Of a stretch of 64,000 nucleotides of DNA, positions 34,551 through 42,418 are shown piece after piece (the first letter of the stretch is position 1; every line of letters starts with the position of its first letter). The stretch is from NCBI GenBank assembly GCA_902775565.1, contig CACYMP010000001.1:62001-126000 (forward strand). Direction: 5' to 3'. Under the pieces are notes generated by a model, which saw nothing but the letters and a program-made list of their open reading frames with translations, was not told the DNA's origin and did not search any database. The DNA is from Oscillospiraceae bacterium (GTDB taxonomy: Bacteria > Bacillota > Clostridia > Saccharofermentanales > Saccharofermentanaceae). Made by a program: the position numbers and the translations under genes.

Positions 34551-36161
34551 TTATTTCTTGTCATCTTCAGGATCGGGTTTTACCGCGTCTGCGATCGCGC
34601 CTGCGACTACACCGTCGGCAACCTGGCCTTCGCCGTCGAGTCCTGATACGTTGATGTTACGTGTTACCTTTGCATCGTAGCCGCTGGCCTTAACGATATC
34701 TGCGAGATCAACGCCTGTTGCAGCCTTGACTGTCTCGAATGTCTGGGCCATAACGGTAGGAACGTTGGCAGAGATGCCGGAGACACCGCCATTGCTGCCG
34801 TCGCCGCCTGCGAAAACGGTAACCTTGTCGATAGAAGCGAGAGGCTCTGCAACTGCCTTTGCAACATCAGGGAGGACCTTAACGATCATCTCGAGGATAG
34901 CAGCCTGGCCGTACTTCTTCATAGCTTCAGCTTTCTTCTCCATTGCCTCAGCCTCAGCGAGACCTTTAGCCTGGATACCTGCAGCTTCCGCATCGTACTT
35001 TGCCTTGATACCTGCAGCTTCCTGCTCGGCAGCATAACGCTGAGCTTCAGCCTGAGCCTTCTTGGCTTCTGCGTCCTGAATTGCCTTGTACTTTTCAGTC
35101 TCGGCGATTACGCGCTCAGCCTCAGACTTCTTCTGCTGGTTGTAGAGAGCAGCTTCTGCCTGCTTCTGCTTTTCGATGAGCTCAGCCTCAGCGAGCTTCT
35201 GCTTCTGGTACTTGTCAGCATCAGCCTTACGGTTGATCTCGGCTTCGAGTTCCTGCTGTCTGACGTCGACCATCTTCTGGCGCAGGATAGCTTCCTGCTG
35301 AGTCTTAGCGATCTCGGCATCGGTAGCCTTGACGCCGATGACCTTCTGCTGTTCCTGCTTCTGGATCTCATAAGCAGCGTCAGCTTCAGCCTTCTTTGTG
35401 TCAGCCTGAACCTTGAGGTTAGCCTGCTTGATAGCGAGGTCGTTGTTGCGCTCTGCGATGATGATGTCGGACTGTACGGAAGCCTCGTTTGCTTTCTGCT
35501 TAGCTTCAGCGACTGCGATTGCAACGTCTCTGTCAGCCTGAGCCTTTGCGATGGAAGCATCCTTCTGGATCTGTGACATGTTGTCCTGACCCAAAGCGAT
35601 GATGAGGCCGTTCTCGTCATCGATTCTCTGAATGTTGCAGGAAATGATCTCGATACCGAGTGCGTTCATGTCGGTCTGAGCCTTGTTCTGCATCTCGTCA
35701 CCGAACTTCTTACGGTCGGTGTTGAGTTCTCTCAAACCAACGGTACCGATGATCTCACGCATGTTACCCTGAAGGGAATCGGTGAGTGCTGCGCAGATCC
35801 TTTCCTCGTTCATGTTGAGGAAGTTCTTCATAGCGAGCTCGATGCCTTCCGGATCGGTCTTGACACGTACCTTTGCAACTGCGTCGATGTCTACACCGAT
35901 GAAGTCGTTTGTAGGTACGAAACCGTTCGTCTTGATATCGATGCTGATCTGCTTGAGAAGCAGGATATCCTTACGCTCAATGAACGGGATCCTTACACCT
36001 GCACGGCCGATGAGGATCTTCTTTTTCTTCCTCGGACCTGAGATGATGAATGCTACATCCGGCGGTGCCTTAACATAACCGGAAAGTATGATGACAATAA
36101 CAAAGATTAAAACAGCAATTCCTATTCCAATTGGAAGTGCATATTCTGCTAAATTAGGCAT
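34551..36161 (-). CDS. Flotillin-like scaffold protein
   Basis: Membrane-microdomain scaffold of 536 residues. One N-terminal membrane helix (about 10-30, IGIGIAVLIFVIVIILSGY) is followed by the SPFH/PHB domain (about 33-205) and a long coiled coil (about 210-430) built of Ala/Glu/Lys/Gln repeats. The C-terminal part ends in a Gly/Val segment. It matches YuaG/FloT of Bacillus in order and size. Flotillins organise membrane proteins and secretion. The gene is alone on the minus strand with its own promoter and terminator; no NfeD-type partner gene is adjacent. Confidence 0.93.
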   Translation of the reverse strand: MPNLAEYALPIGIGIAVLIFVIVIILSGYVKAPPDVAFIISGPRKKKKILIGRAGVRIPFIERKDILLLKQISIDIKTNGFVPTNDFIGVDIDAVAKVRVKTDPEGIELAMKNFLNMNEERICAALTDSLQGNMREIIGTVGLRELNTDRKKFGDEMQNKAQTDMNALGIEIISCNIQRIDDENGLIIALGQDNMSQIQKDASIAKAQADRDVAIAVAEAKQKANEASVQSDIIIAERNNDLAIKQANLKVQADTKKAEADAAYEIQKQEQQKVIGVKATDAEIAKTQQEAILRQKMVDVRQQELEAEINRKADADKYQKQKLAEAELIEKQKQAEAALYNQQKKSEAERVIAETEKYKAIQDAEAKKAQAEAQRYAAEQEAAGIKAKYDAEAAGIQAKGLAEAEAMEKKAEAMKKYGQAAILEMIVKVLPDVAKAVAEPLASIDKVTVFAGGDGSNGGVSGISANVPTVMAQTFETVKAATGVDLADIVKASGYDAKVTRNINVSGLDGEGQVADGVVAGAIADAVKPDPEDDKK

Positions 36162-36192
36162 AATCTTAATCCATCCTTTCTTTAATTGTTGC

Positions 36193-36220
36193 TATAAATC
36201 TTAAAAGTATTTTTTGTAAA
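36193..36220 (-). promoter_or_regulatory. Candidate promoter of the flotillin gene
   Basis: On the minus strand TTTACA (36220-36215), 16-base spacer, TTTATA (36198-36193), ending 32 bases before the start codon. Confidence 0.4.
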
Positions 36221-36332
36221 AATCAATATCATCTGACATTGATGACTTGTATGAACCGGAATATTCCCGATCGGTCCCAATCTGTTCAAACCGTTCAAAA
36301 ACGGGCATTAGCACTATTTGATAAGTTACTTA

Positions 36333-36361
36333 TTGACAGATACATATGAGAAGACTATAAT
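36333..36361 (+). promoter_or_regulatory. Consensus promoter of the zinc-efflux operon
   Basis: TTGACA at 36333-36338, exactly 17 bases, TATAAT at 36356-36361: a perfect sigma-A promoter. The operator lies just downstream, over the transcription start. Confidence 0.88.
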
Positions 36362-36374
36362 CCAAACAAATGAA

Positions 36375-36396
36375 CATATGAATAATCGTTCATATG
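36375..36396 (+). promoter_or_regulatory. ArsR/SmtB-type operator
   Basis: Perfect inverted repeat CATATGAA-TAATCG-TTCATATG, overlapping the expected transcription start and the first part of the leader. A further CATATGA half-site lies in the promoter spacer at about 36343. The shape matches ArsR/SmtB 12-2-12 operators. Repression of the downstream operon is inferred from position. Confidence 0.85.
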
Positions 36397-36411
36397 ACAA
36401 AGGAGGACAAG

Positions 36412-36741
36412 ATGCCGCACGATCACAAAGAACAGCCCGCTAACATGGATCACGGATTGCCGTCTGAAGAACTGCTGCAGGATTTAGGTGATCTTTTCAA
36501 GATCTTCGGTGATACGACAAGGATCAGGATAATGTTTGCTCTTTATGAAGGAGAGATGAGCGTCTCCGCTATCTCTGAGCTGCTCAACATGACCCAGCCG
36601 GCCATCTCTCACCAGCTTAAGACACTCAAGGCCGCGAACCTTGTTGCTACCCGCAGACAGGGAAAAGAGATCTACTACCATTTGTCTGACGAGCATGTCA
36701 AATCGATCATAGCCGCAGGTTTTGAACATCTCATTGAATAA
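36412..36741 (+). CDS. ArsR/SmtB family metal sensor, alpha5 zinc-site type
   Basis: Winged-helix repressor of 109 residues. The HTH MSVSAISELLNMTQPAISHQ is clear. The C-terminal helix has Asp93-x-His95 and His106-x2-Glu109, the alpha5 metal site of SmtB/CzrA (Asp, His, His, Glu/His at the same spacing), with Glu109 as the last residue. Cysteines of the CadC alpha3N site are absent, so zinc (possibly cobalt) rather than cadmium or lead is the expected inducer. The N-terminus is His-rich (PHDHKE, MDH). The ATG at 36412 is preceded by AAAGGAGG; an upstream ATG at 36394 contains that site. It is the first gene of the efflux operon. Confidence 0.93.
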   Translation: MPHDHKEQPANMDHGLPSEELLQDLGDLFKIFGDTTRIRIMFALYEGEMSVSAISELLNMTQPAISHQLKTLKAANLVATRRQGKEIYYHLSDEHVKSIIAAGFEHLIE

Positions 36742-36759
36742 CAATTTTGGAGGTTATAT

Positions 36760-36978
36760 ATGAAAAAGACATTCGAACTTGAAGATCTGGATTGCGCTAA
36801 CTGCGCTATGAAGATGCAGGAAGCGATAGAGAAGATCCCAGGCGTTGTCTCGTGTTCAGTCAACTTTATGACTCAGAAGATGACTCTTGAGGCTGACGAT
36901 GCTGAATTCGACAAGATCCTTAAGCAGGCTGTAAAAGCCATCGCCAAGGTTGAACCTGATTGCACTGTAATCTGCTGA
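36760..36978 (+). CDS. Free heavy-metal-associated (HMA) domain protein
   Basis: Soluble metal-binding protein of 72 residues, a single HMA domain: the motif LDCANCA with Cys12 and Cys15, and the following EKIPGVVSCSVN. The Asp before the first cysteine (DCxxC) is typical of the zinc/cadmium ZntA/CadA branch rather than copper chaperones. The downstream ATPase has no N-terminal HMA domain, so this gene supplies it as a separate protein. The GGAGG site is good. It ends one base before the ATPase start. Confidence 0.92.
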   Translation: MKKTFELEDLDCANCAMKMQEAIEKIPGVVSCSVNFMTQKMTLEADDAEFDKILKQAVKAIAKVEPDCTVIC

Positions 36979-36979
36979 T

Positions 36980-38872
36980 ATGAAATACAAACTCACCAAA
37001 AAACAAAAGAAGATGCTGATACGGATAATTGTCTCTGCAGCACTTCTGGCAGTCTTTATGCCTTTGGCCCATCTGATCGAACTGCCTTGGTGGGTTGAAC
37101 TTATATTATTCACAGTGCCTTATATTATCGCCGGCTACGATGTTTTGAAGGCTGCTGCGGTCAATATCCTTCACGGACGAATCTTTGACGAGAAGTTCTT
37201 AATGATGGTAGCGACACTGGGTGCCTTCGGAACAGGAGAGTATCCTGAAGCATCTTTTGTAATGCTCTTTTATCAGGTCGGTGAGCTTTTCCAGAGCATC
37301 GCTGTCGGAAGGTCGCGCAAATCCATAGCAAAGCTCATGGATATAAGACCTGATTATGCTGTCGTTATAAGAGACGGCCATGAAGATAAAGTATCTCCCG
37401 ATGAAGTTGCCGTAGGCGAGACGATAATCATCCGTCCCGGTGAGAAGATCCCACTCGACGGTGTCATTACAGAAGGATCGAGCTCGGTCAATACGGCGGC
37501 TCTCACAGGCGAATCCGCACCCGTGGATCTCGGATTGAGCGACACGGTTATTTCAGGAACTTTAAATCTCACCGGTGTTATCAAGGTTAAGACGACCTCT
37601 GAATTCGGACAGAGCACTGTCTCCAAGATCCTTGAGCTTGTCGAGAATGCATCCGACAAGAAGGCAAAGGTCGAGAACTTCATTACGAAATTTGCAAAAT
37701 GGTACACGCCCGCAGTCGTTATCGCTGCAGTCCTCCTTGCCGTTATTCCTCCCGTTGTCACGGGCATAGGAAACTGGGATGTGTGGAAAGTATGGCTTAT
37801 AAGAGCCTGCGTATTCTTAGTAGTATCCTGCCCGTGCGCACTTGTTGTATCTGTTCCGCTTTCTTTCTTCGGCGGGATCGGCGGTGCTTCGAAGAGGGGA
37901 ATCCTTATCAAGGGCGCGGGCTATATGGAAGTCCTTTCAAAGATCGATACGGTTGTATTCGATAAGACGGGAACTCTTACCAAAGGTGTGTTTGCAGTTG
38001 AGGATATTCACGCGAGCAATATAGAAAAGCCGGAACTTCTGGATATCGCTGCCGCATGCGAAAGCTTTTCGAGCCATCCTGTCGCGCAGTCTATCGTAAG
38101 GGCTCACGAAGGCCATATCGACAAGACCAGGATCTCTGACGTTGAAGAGATAGCCGGTAAAGGTATTAAGGCGGTCTTGGACGGTCAGACTTACTATGTG
38201 GGCAACGGCCAGCTGATGGATCTTTGCGGCGCAAAGTGGCATGACTGCCATCTGACCGGAACGATAATCCACATCGCTCGTGATACGGATGAAGAAGCCG
38301 AATATCTCGGACATATCGTTATCAATGATGAGATCAAAGAAGATTCCGCATCGGCAATAAAGGAATTGAAATCTCTCGGCGTCAAAGAACTGATAATGCT
38401 GACAGGTGATAAGGCCAAGGTTGCACAAAGCGTTGCGGAGAAGATAGGCCTTACCGGTCATCACGCAGAACTGCTTCCTGCGGACAAGGTTGCAAAGGTT
38501 GAAGAACTCCTTGAGAAGAGCGGGGCGAAGCTTGCTTTCGTAGGTGACGGTATCAACGATGCCCCAGTGCTCATGCGCGCCGATGTCGGTATCGCGATGG
38601 GTGCTATGGGATCTGACGCGGCTATCGAATCTGCTGATGTTGTCCTGATGGACGACAAGCCCTCCAAGATAGCCGAAGCGGTAAGGATCGCCAGAAAGAC
38701 CATGCGCATCGTTTGGGAGAACATTATCTTTGCTCTCGCGGTTAAGGTGATAATCCTTGTCTTAGGTGCTGTTGGCATCGCTAATATGTGGCTTGCGGTC
38801 TTCGGTGATGTAGGAGTCCTCATAATCGCGATACTTAATGCCGTCAGGTGCATGCGGGTAAAGAAAGGCTAA
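36980..38872 (+). CDS. Zn(II)/Cd(II)-exporting P1B-type ATPase (no N-terminal HMA)
   Basis: Metal-exporting pump of 630 residues in the cytoplasmic membrane. The CPC metal site is Cys284-Pro285-Cys286; the phosphorylated Asp328 is in DKTGTLTKG; the SSHP nucleotide motif and GDGINDAP hinge are intact. The last membrane helices carry KVIILVLG and FGDVGVLIIAILN, the Lys and Asp typical of the P1B-2 (Zn/Cd/Pb) subgroup, distinguishing it from copper pumps. The start follows the HMA stop by one base without a strong site, so translation is probably coupled. The specificity is inferred to be zinc, matching the sensor. Confidence 0.95.
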   Translation: MKYKLTKKQKKMLIRIIVSAALLAVFMPLAHLIELPWWVELILFTVPYIIAGYDVLKAAAVNILHGRIFDEKFLMMVATLGAFGTGEYPEASFVMLFYQVGELFQSIAVGRSRKSIAKLMDIRPDYAVVIRDGHEDKVSPDEVAVGETIIIRPGEKIPLDGVITEGSSSVNTAALTGESAPVDLGLSDTVISGTLNLTGVIKVKTTSEFGQSTVSKILELVENASDKKAKVENFITKFAKWYTPAVVIAAVLLAVIPPVVTGIGNWDVWKVWLIRACVFLVVSCPCALVVSVPLSFFGGIGGASKRGILIKGAGYMEVLSKIDTVVFDKTGTLTKGVFAVEDIHASNIEKPELLDIAAACESFSSHPVAQSIVRAHEGHIDKTRISDVEEIAGKGIKAVLDGQTYYVGNGQLMDLCGAKWHDCHLTGTIIHIARDTDEEAEYLGHIVINDEIKEDSASAIKELKSLGVKELIMLTGDKAKVAQSVAEKIGLTGHHAELLPADKVAKVEELLEKSGAKLAFVGDGINDAPVLMRADVGIAMGAMGSDAAIESADVVLMDDKPSKIAEAVRIARKTMRIVWENIIFALAVKVIILVLGAVGIANMWLAVFGDVGVLIIAILNAVRCMRVKKG

Positions 38873-38917
38873 TTCACGGGAACCCTCTATCTGTCCTGTT
38901 AATCGTACTCATTTTCG

Positions 38918-38946
38918 TTGAGAACAATACCCCTCTGGTTTAAAAT
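38918..38946 (+). promoter_or_regulatory. Promoter of addB-addA
   Basis: TTGAGA at 38918-38923, 17-base spacer, TAAAAT at 38941-38946, 31 bases before the addB start. No LexA-like box is seen here. Confidence 0.65.
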
Positions 38947-38977
38947 ATACTCAGAATAATTCAATGGGGTTGTTGTT

Positions 38978-41900
38978 ATGATCAATATATACAGATATGC
39001 GGGGATCAACTGCATAACACCTTCGGTTATCAACAGGGAGCTGGACAGGGAAGATCCGCGCGAAGTCATATTCGTCGTTCCTGAATTTGCCAAGGCGCAG
39101 ATCGAAAGACTTATCATTGACCATCTGGAAGGTGAATGCAGGGAGAGGGACGCTTACATTAAGACGGGTGACTTCCCGATCTCAGTATGTTCTTCTTTCG
39201 TCGGCGGTGATATCCTCAGCTTCATAACTTTATCATCGGCGATACTCGATGCGGCCGGATATGACTACAGCGGCGCGGGAAGCGATGTCGCTTTAAGGTG
39301 TGCCGTTTATTCCGTTCTCGCTAACTACAGCAAAGACTTCAAGACATTCGGCAAGCTGACTTCCAGATTCGAATATATCAACATGCTTATCGACCTTCTG
39401 GGAGACTTTACCAGATACGGCATCGGTGTTGCCCAGCTTGAAGAAGCCATTTCCAATTCTGCCGGTTATTCTGCAGAGTATAAGAGCAAGCTTGAAGACA
39501 TCAAGCTCATGATGGAATCCATCGGCAAGATCAATGACCAGTACGGAATGTCATTCCTCAAGAACCGTATTGAAGCAGCGAGCCAGGTGCTTGCTTCTGT
39601 CTCTTCAGAGAAGCTTAAGAACAGGAGATATTCCGGACTTCGGAAGATCCTTGCCTCACGATTCGTTTTTATCGGTTTCGGTTCCGGAAGGAATCTCACG
39701 CCGCAGGAATACATGCTTGTCAATCTTCTTTCTGAGAAGGGAGCGGATATTGCCTTTTATGTGCTCTCGACAGACGATAAGTCTCTTTCTGAGAAGAGTA
39801 TCTATAAGGTCGGAAATGAATTCGCGTCCCGTATGAAGGCCAGGGGTGCGTGTGTTCATGATCTGGCCGTTGACGATCCTGTGCCTGAACTCTCAAGGTT
39901 AATGACTCCGTTTGCTTATGAAGAGATCTATGACGGCGCTTCCACAGACAAGGTCCGTCTTTCGGCTGTCAGCGGAGCGGATAACCAGCTCGGATATGTG
40001 TTTTCCGAGATAATCAGACTTACCCGTGACGAAGGATACCGTTACCGCGATATCAGGATAGTCTGCTGTGATGATGAGCTTTCCGGCAGAATGAGAAGCA
40101 ATGCCGAGATCTTCGGACTGGATGTTTTCATTGACAGGAGGATCGAACTCTGGAGCACGTTGATCCCAGTGTTTGCAGAGACTGTCTTAGAGCTCCCCGT
40201 GCATAACTACAGGGCTAGCGATGTCTTAAGAGCCATGAGATGCGGACTGGTCAAAGTTCCGCCTGTCATGGTAGATGCTTTCGATAATTATTTAAGGCGT
40301 AAGAACATAACTGATGCTGTAAGGCTTTTTAAGAGCTCTGTATATCTCAAGATAGACAAAGACGAGGACGGCAAACCCAAAGATTCGTCCAAAATGACTT
40401 TCCGTGAGCCTTACGAGGATATCAAGGCCGGCGAATCGATGCCCGAAGGCGAGTTCTACTGGAAATATATAGTTCAACCGAAGCTTGTTCCGCTTAAGAA
40501 TGCCGCTGACAAGATAGCGGAAGAGAAGCTTTTAAGCCGTAAGTCCATGCTTTTGCGTGAACTGATCGGCGAGCACAGGGATGATGTCGAGTTCCTGTCA
40601 AATGAGCAGCTCGATGCCAATGAGAGTGAGGCTGCAGCGGCCCTCGTGCGCGGTTACGATGAGGTAATGGCGCTGCTGACCCTGTTTACCCATGAGATGA
40701 ATGATGTGCCCATCACACAGAGGGCTTTCATCTCTCTTGTAAAGACCGACATGAAGAACCGTGTTGAGGGAACTATTCCGCTCAAAGTTGATTCAATTGA
40801 GATAACGACACCTGAAAGGGCATTTGTTACTCCGTGCAAGGTAATGTTTATCGTCGGAGCCTCAAGAGATAACTTTCCGCATAAGAAGGGCTCGGAAGGC
40901 CTGCTGAGTACGGGCGAACTCAAGAACCTTTCCAAGTCTGTTACCGACTGCGAACTTCCTGATAAGAACGAAGCACGTTCAAAAGAGGAATTCGTTACAT
41001 GCTGTCTGACTTTGGGAACGGTAACGGACAGACTATACATGGTGCATAATGCCGATAAGAATTTCACCAGCAGCGTATTTGATTATCTGAGAAATGTATC
41101 AGATCCCGACAGCTTTATTGAAGGTTATATCGCGCCTGTGATCGGCATGCCCAGACACAGAAGACATAAGTTCCTGGAGTCGTGTATCGAGCCGAACATT
41201 ATGGATAAGCTCCTTAAGTTCTATGACGGCGATGAAGAAGAAGGAGCCGAAGAAGTGAAGGGAATGCATTTAAGCGTAACCGCACTTGAAGAATACAATC
41301 AGTGCCATCTGAAATATATGCTTAAACGTGTTCTGCGTATAGTCGAAAGAGAAGACAATACCGATATTGACTTCAAAGGATACGGAACGCTCATACATAA
41401 GATGTACGAGCTCGGCTTGTCGCAGATCGCCCGGGATGATTACATCGCAAATGCCAAGCAGCTTCTTGAGGATGAGGTTTTGTTTGAGAAGAATGTCGGA
41501 GACATATTCGAGAAAGCGGTTATGGCTGAACGTGTCCCCGGCTCGATCAACGATGACGGTGATACCGAGACGGTCAGCAGGGAGTTTGATATCGAGACCG
41601 GCGTGAAGCTCCGCAGGATGTTCAGACTGACATTCAAAGGGATCCTTGCCGATATCGTTAAGTCGGAGTTTATACCGGCAGGATTTGAAGCATCTATCGG
41701 AAAACCTTCGAAAGACAGCAACGGCAAGGAGATTGATCTTCGTATCGAGAATAAGGAACTTGAAGACGAGACGGGCCTGAAGCTGCGTTTCTACGGCATG
41801 ATCGACAGGTTCGATTTCGGAACCGCAAAGACAGGTGCTGAAGGTGTCAGGGTAATCGACTATAAGAGCGGGAGCAAGACGGTTAAGAAAGCGTATCTGT

Positions 41901-42418
41901 TTAACGGAACACAGATCCAGCTGCCGCTCTATACGAAGGCTTTGTGCGAAGGTTACGGTATCAATCCTTTGAACAGCGATTACGGTTATTTCAATGTCGG
42001 TTTGAAGGCACAGTCTAATACGGGACCTTTAAAATTCGAACCTTCAATGTCGAAGTATTCGCCTGAAGAGATCAAGCTTTCGGTCGATTATGCGAACTAT
42101 ATCATCAAGCGCTCGGTAAGAGATATCCAGGCCGGAAAAGCTGACGGAATCGTAAGTCCCGATGTGTCACACTGCGATTATTGTCCTTACGGCGGAGCAT
42201 GCGGAAATGTTCCTTCCAGACCTGTCAACAGGATAGGCAACACAAAGCCTTGCGATGCTTATGGTGACGTGCTGGATGAGCTGTCTGAAAAGAGCGGTAA
42301 CGATCCGTATCAGAAAGACGGCAAGGTCAAGTATCAGGCTATGAATGAGGTCTATACGGAAATGATGAAAAGAACCCTTGAAGATGAGAAGAATGACGGA
42401 GGTGAAGATAATGGCTAA
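38978..42418 (+). CDS. addB: ATP-dependent helicase/nuclease subunit B (AddB)
   Basis: Subunit of the AddAB enzyme that processes double-strand ends and recognises Chi. It has 1146 residues. The C-terminal RecB-like nuclease has RFYGMIDRFDF and VIDYKSGS; the iron-sulfur cysteines are Cys776 and Cys1066/Cys1069/Cys1075 (CDYCPYGGAC), with the same spacing as in Bacillus AddB. The start differs: where AddB normally has the Walker A GRAGSGKT, this protein reads YRYAGINCITPS, with no GK[ST]. The remaining domain order is normal. The end overlaps the addA start by eight bases. Confidence 0.92.
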   Translation: MINIYRYAGINCITPSVINRELDREDPREVIFVVPEFAKAQIERLIIDHLEGECRERDAYIKTGDFPISVCSSFVGGDILSFITLSSAILDAAGYDYSGAGSDVALRCAVYSVLANYSKDFKTFGKLTSRFEYINMLIDLLGDFTRYGIGVAQLEEAISNSAGYSAEYKSKLEDIKLMMESIGKINDQYGMSFLKNRIEAASQVLASVSSEKLKNRRYSGLRKILASRFVFIGFGSGRNLTPQEYMLVNLLSEKGADIAFYVLSTDDKSLSEKSIYKVGNEFASRMKARGACVHDLAVDDPVPELSRLMTPFAYEEIYDGASTDKVRLSAVSGADNQLGYVFSEIIRLTRDEGYRYRDIRIVCCDDELSGRMRSNAEIFGLDVFIDRRIELWSTLIPVFAETVLELPVHNYRASDVLRAMRCGLVKVPPVMVDAFDNYLRRKNITDAVRLFKSSVYLKIDKDEDGKPKDSSKMTFREPYEDIKAGESMPEGEFYWKYIVQPKLVPLKNAADKIAEEKLLSRKSMLLRELIGEHRDDVEFLSNEQLDANESEAAAALVRGYDEVMALLTLFTHEMNDVPITQRAFISLVKTDMKNRVEGTIPLKVDSIEITTPERAFVTPCKVMFIVGASRDNFPHKKGSEGLLSTGELKNLSKSVTDCELPDKNEARSKEEFVTCCLTLGTVTDRLYMVHNADKNFTSSVFDYLRNVSDPDSFIEGYIAPVIGMPRHRRHKFLESCIEPNIMDKLLKFYDGDEEEGAEEVKGMHLSVTALEEYNQCHLKYMLKRVLRIVEREDNTDIDFKGYGTLIHKMYELGLSQIARDDYIANAKQLLEDEVLFEKNVGDIFEKAVMAERVPGSINDDGDTETVSREFDIETGVKLRRMFRLTFKGILADIVKSEFIPAGFEASIGKPSKDSNGKEIDLRIENKELEDETGLKLRFYGMIDRFDFGTAKTGAEGVRVIDYKSGSKTVKKAYLFNGTQIQLPLYTKALCEGYGINPLNSDYGYFNVGLKAQSNTGPLKFEPSMSKYSPEEIKLSVDYANYIIKRSVRDIQAGKADGIVSPDVSHCDYCPYGGACGNVPSRPVNRIGNTKPCDAYGDVLDELSEKSGNDPYQKDGKVKYQAMNEVYTEMMKRTLEDEKNDGGEDNG

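Noticed and set aside
34560..36100. Long open frames overlapping flotillin, on both strands, considered as genes
   Set aside because: They mirror the repetitive Ala/Glu/Lys codons of the coiled coil; no ribosome sites.
36285..36305. Direct repeats GTTCAAA near the flotillin upstream region considered as an operator
   Set aside because: Only two imperfect direct copies, no symmetry, and too far from both promoters.
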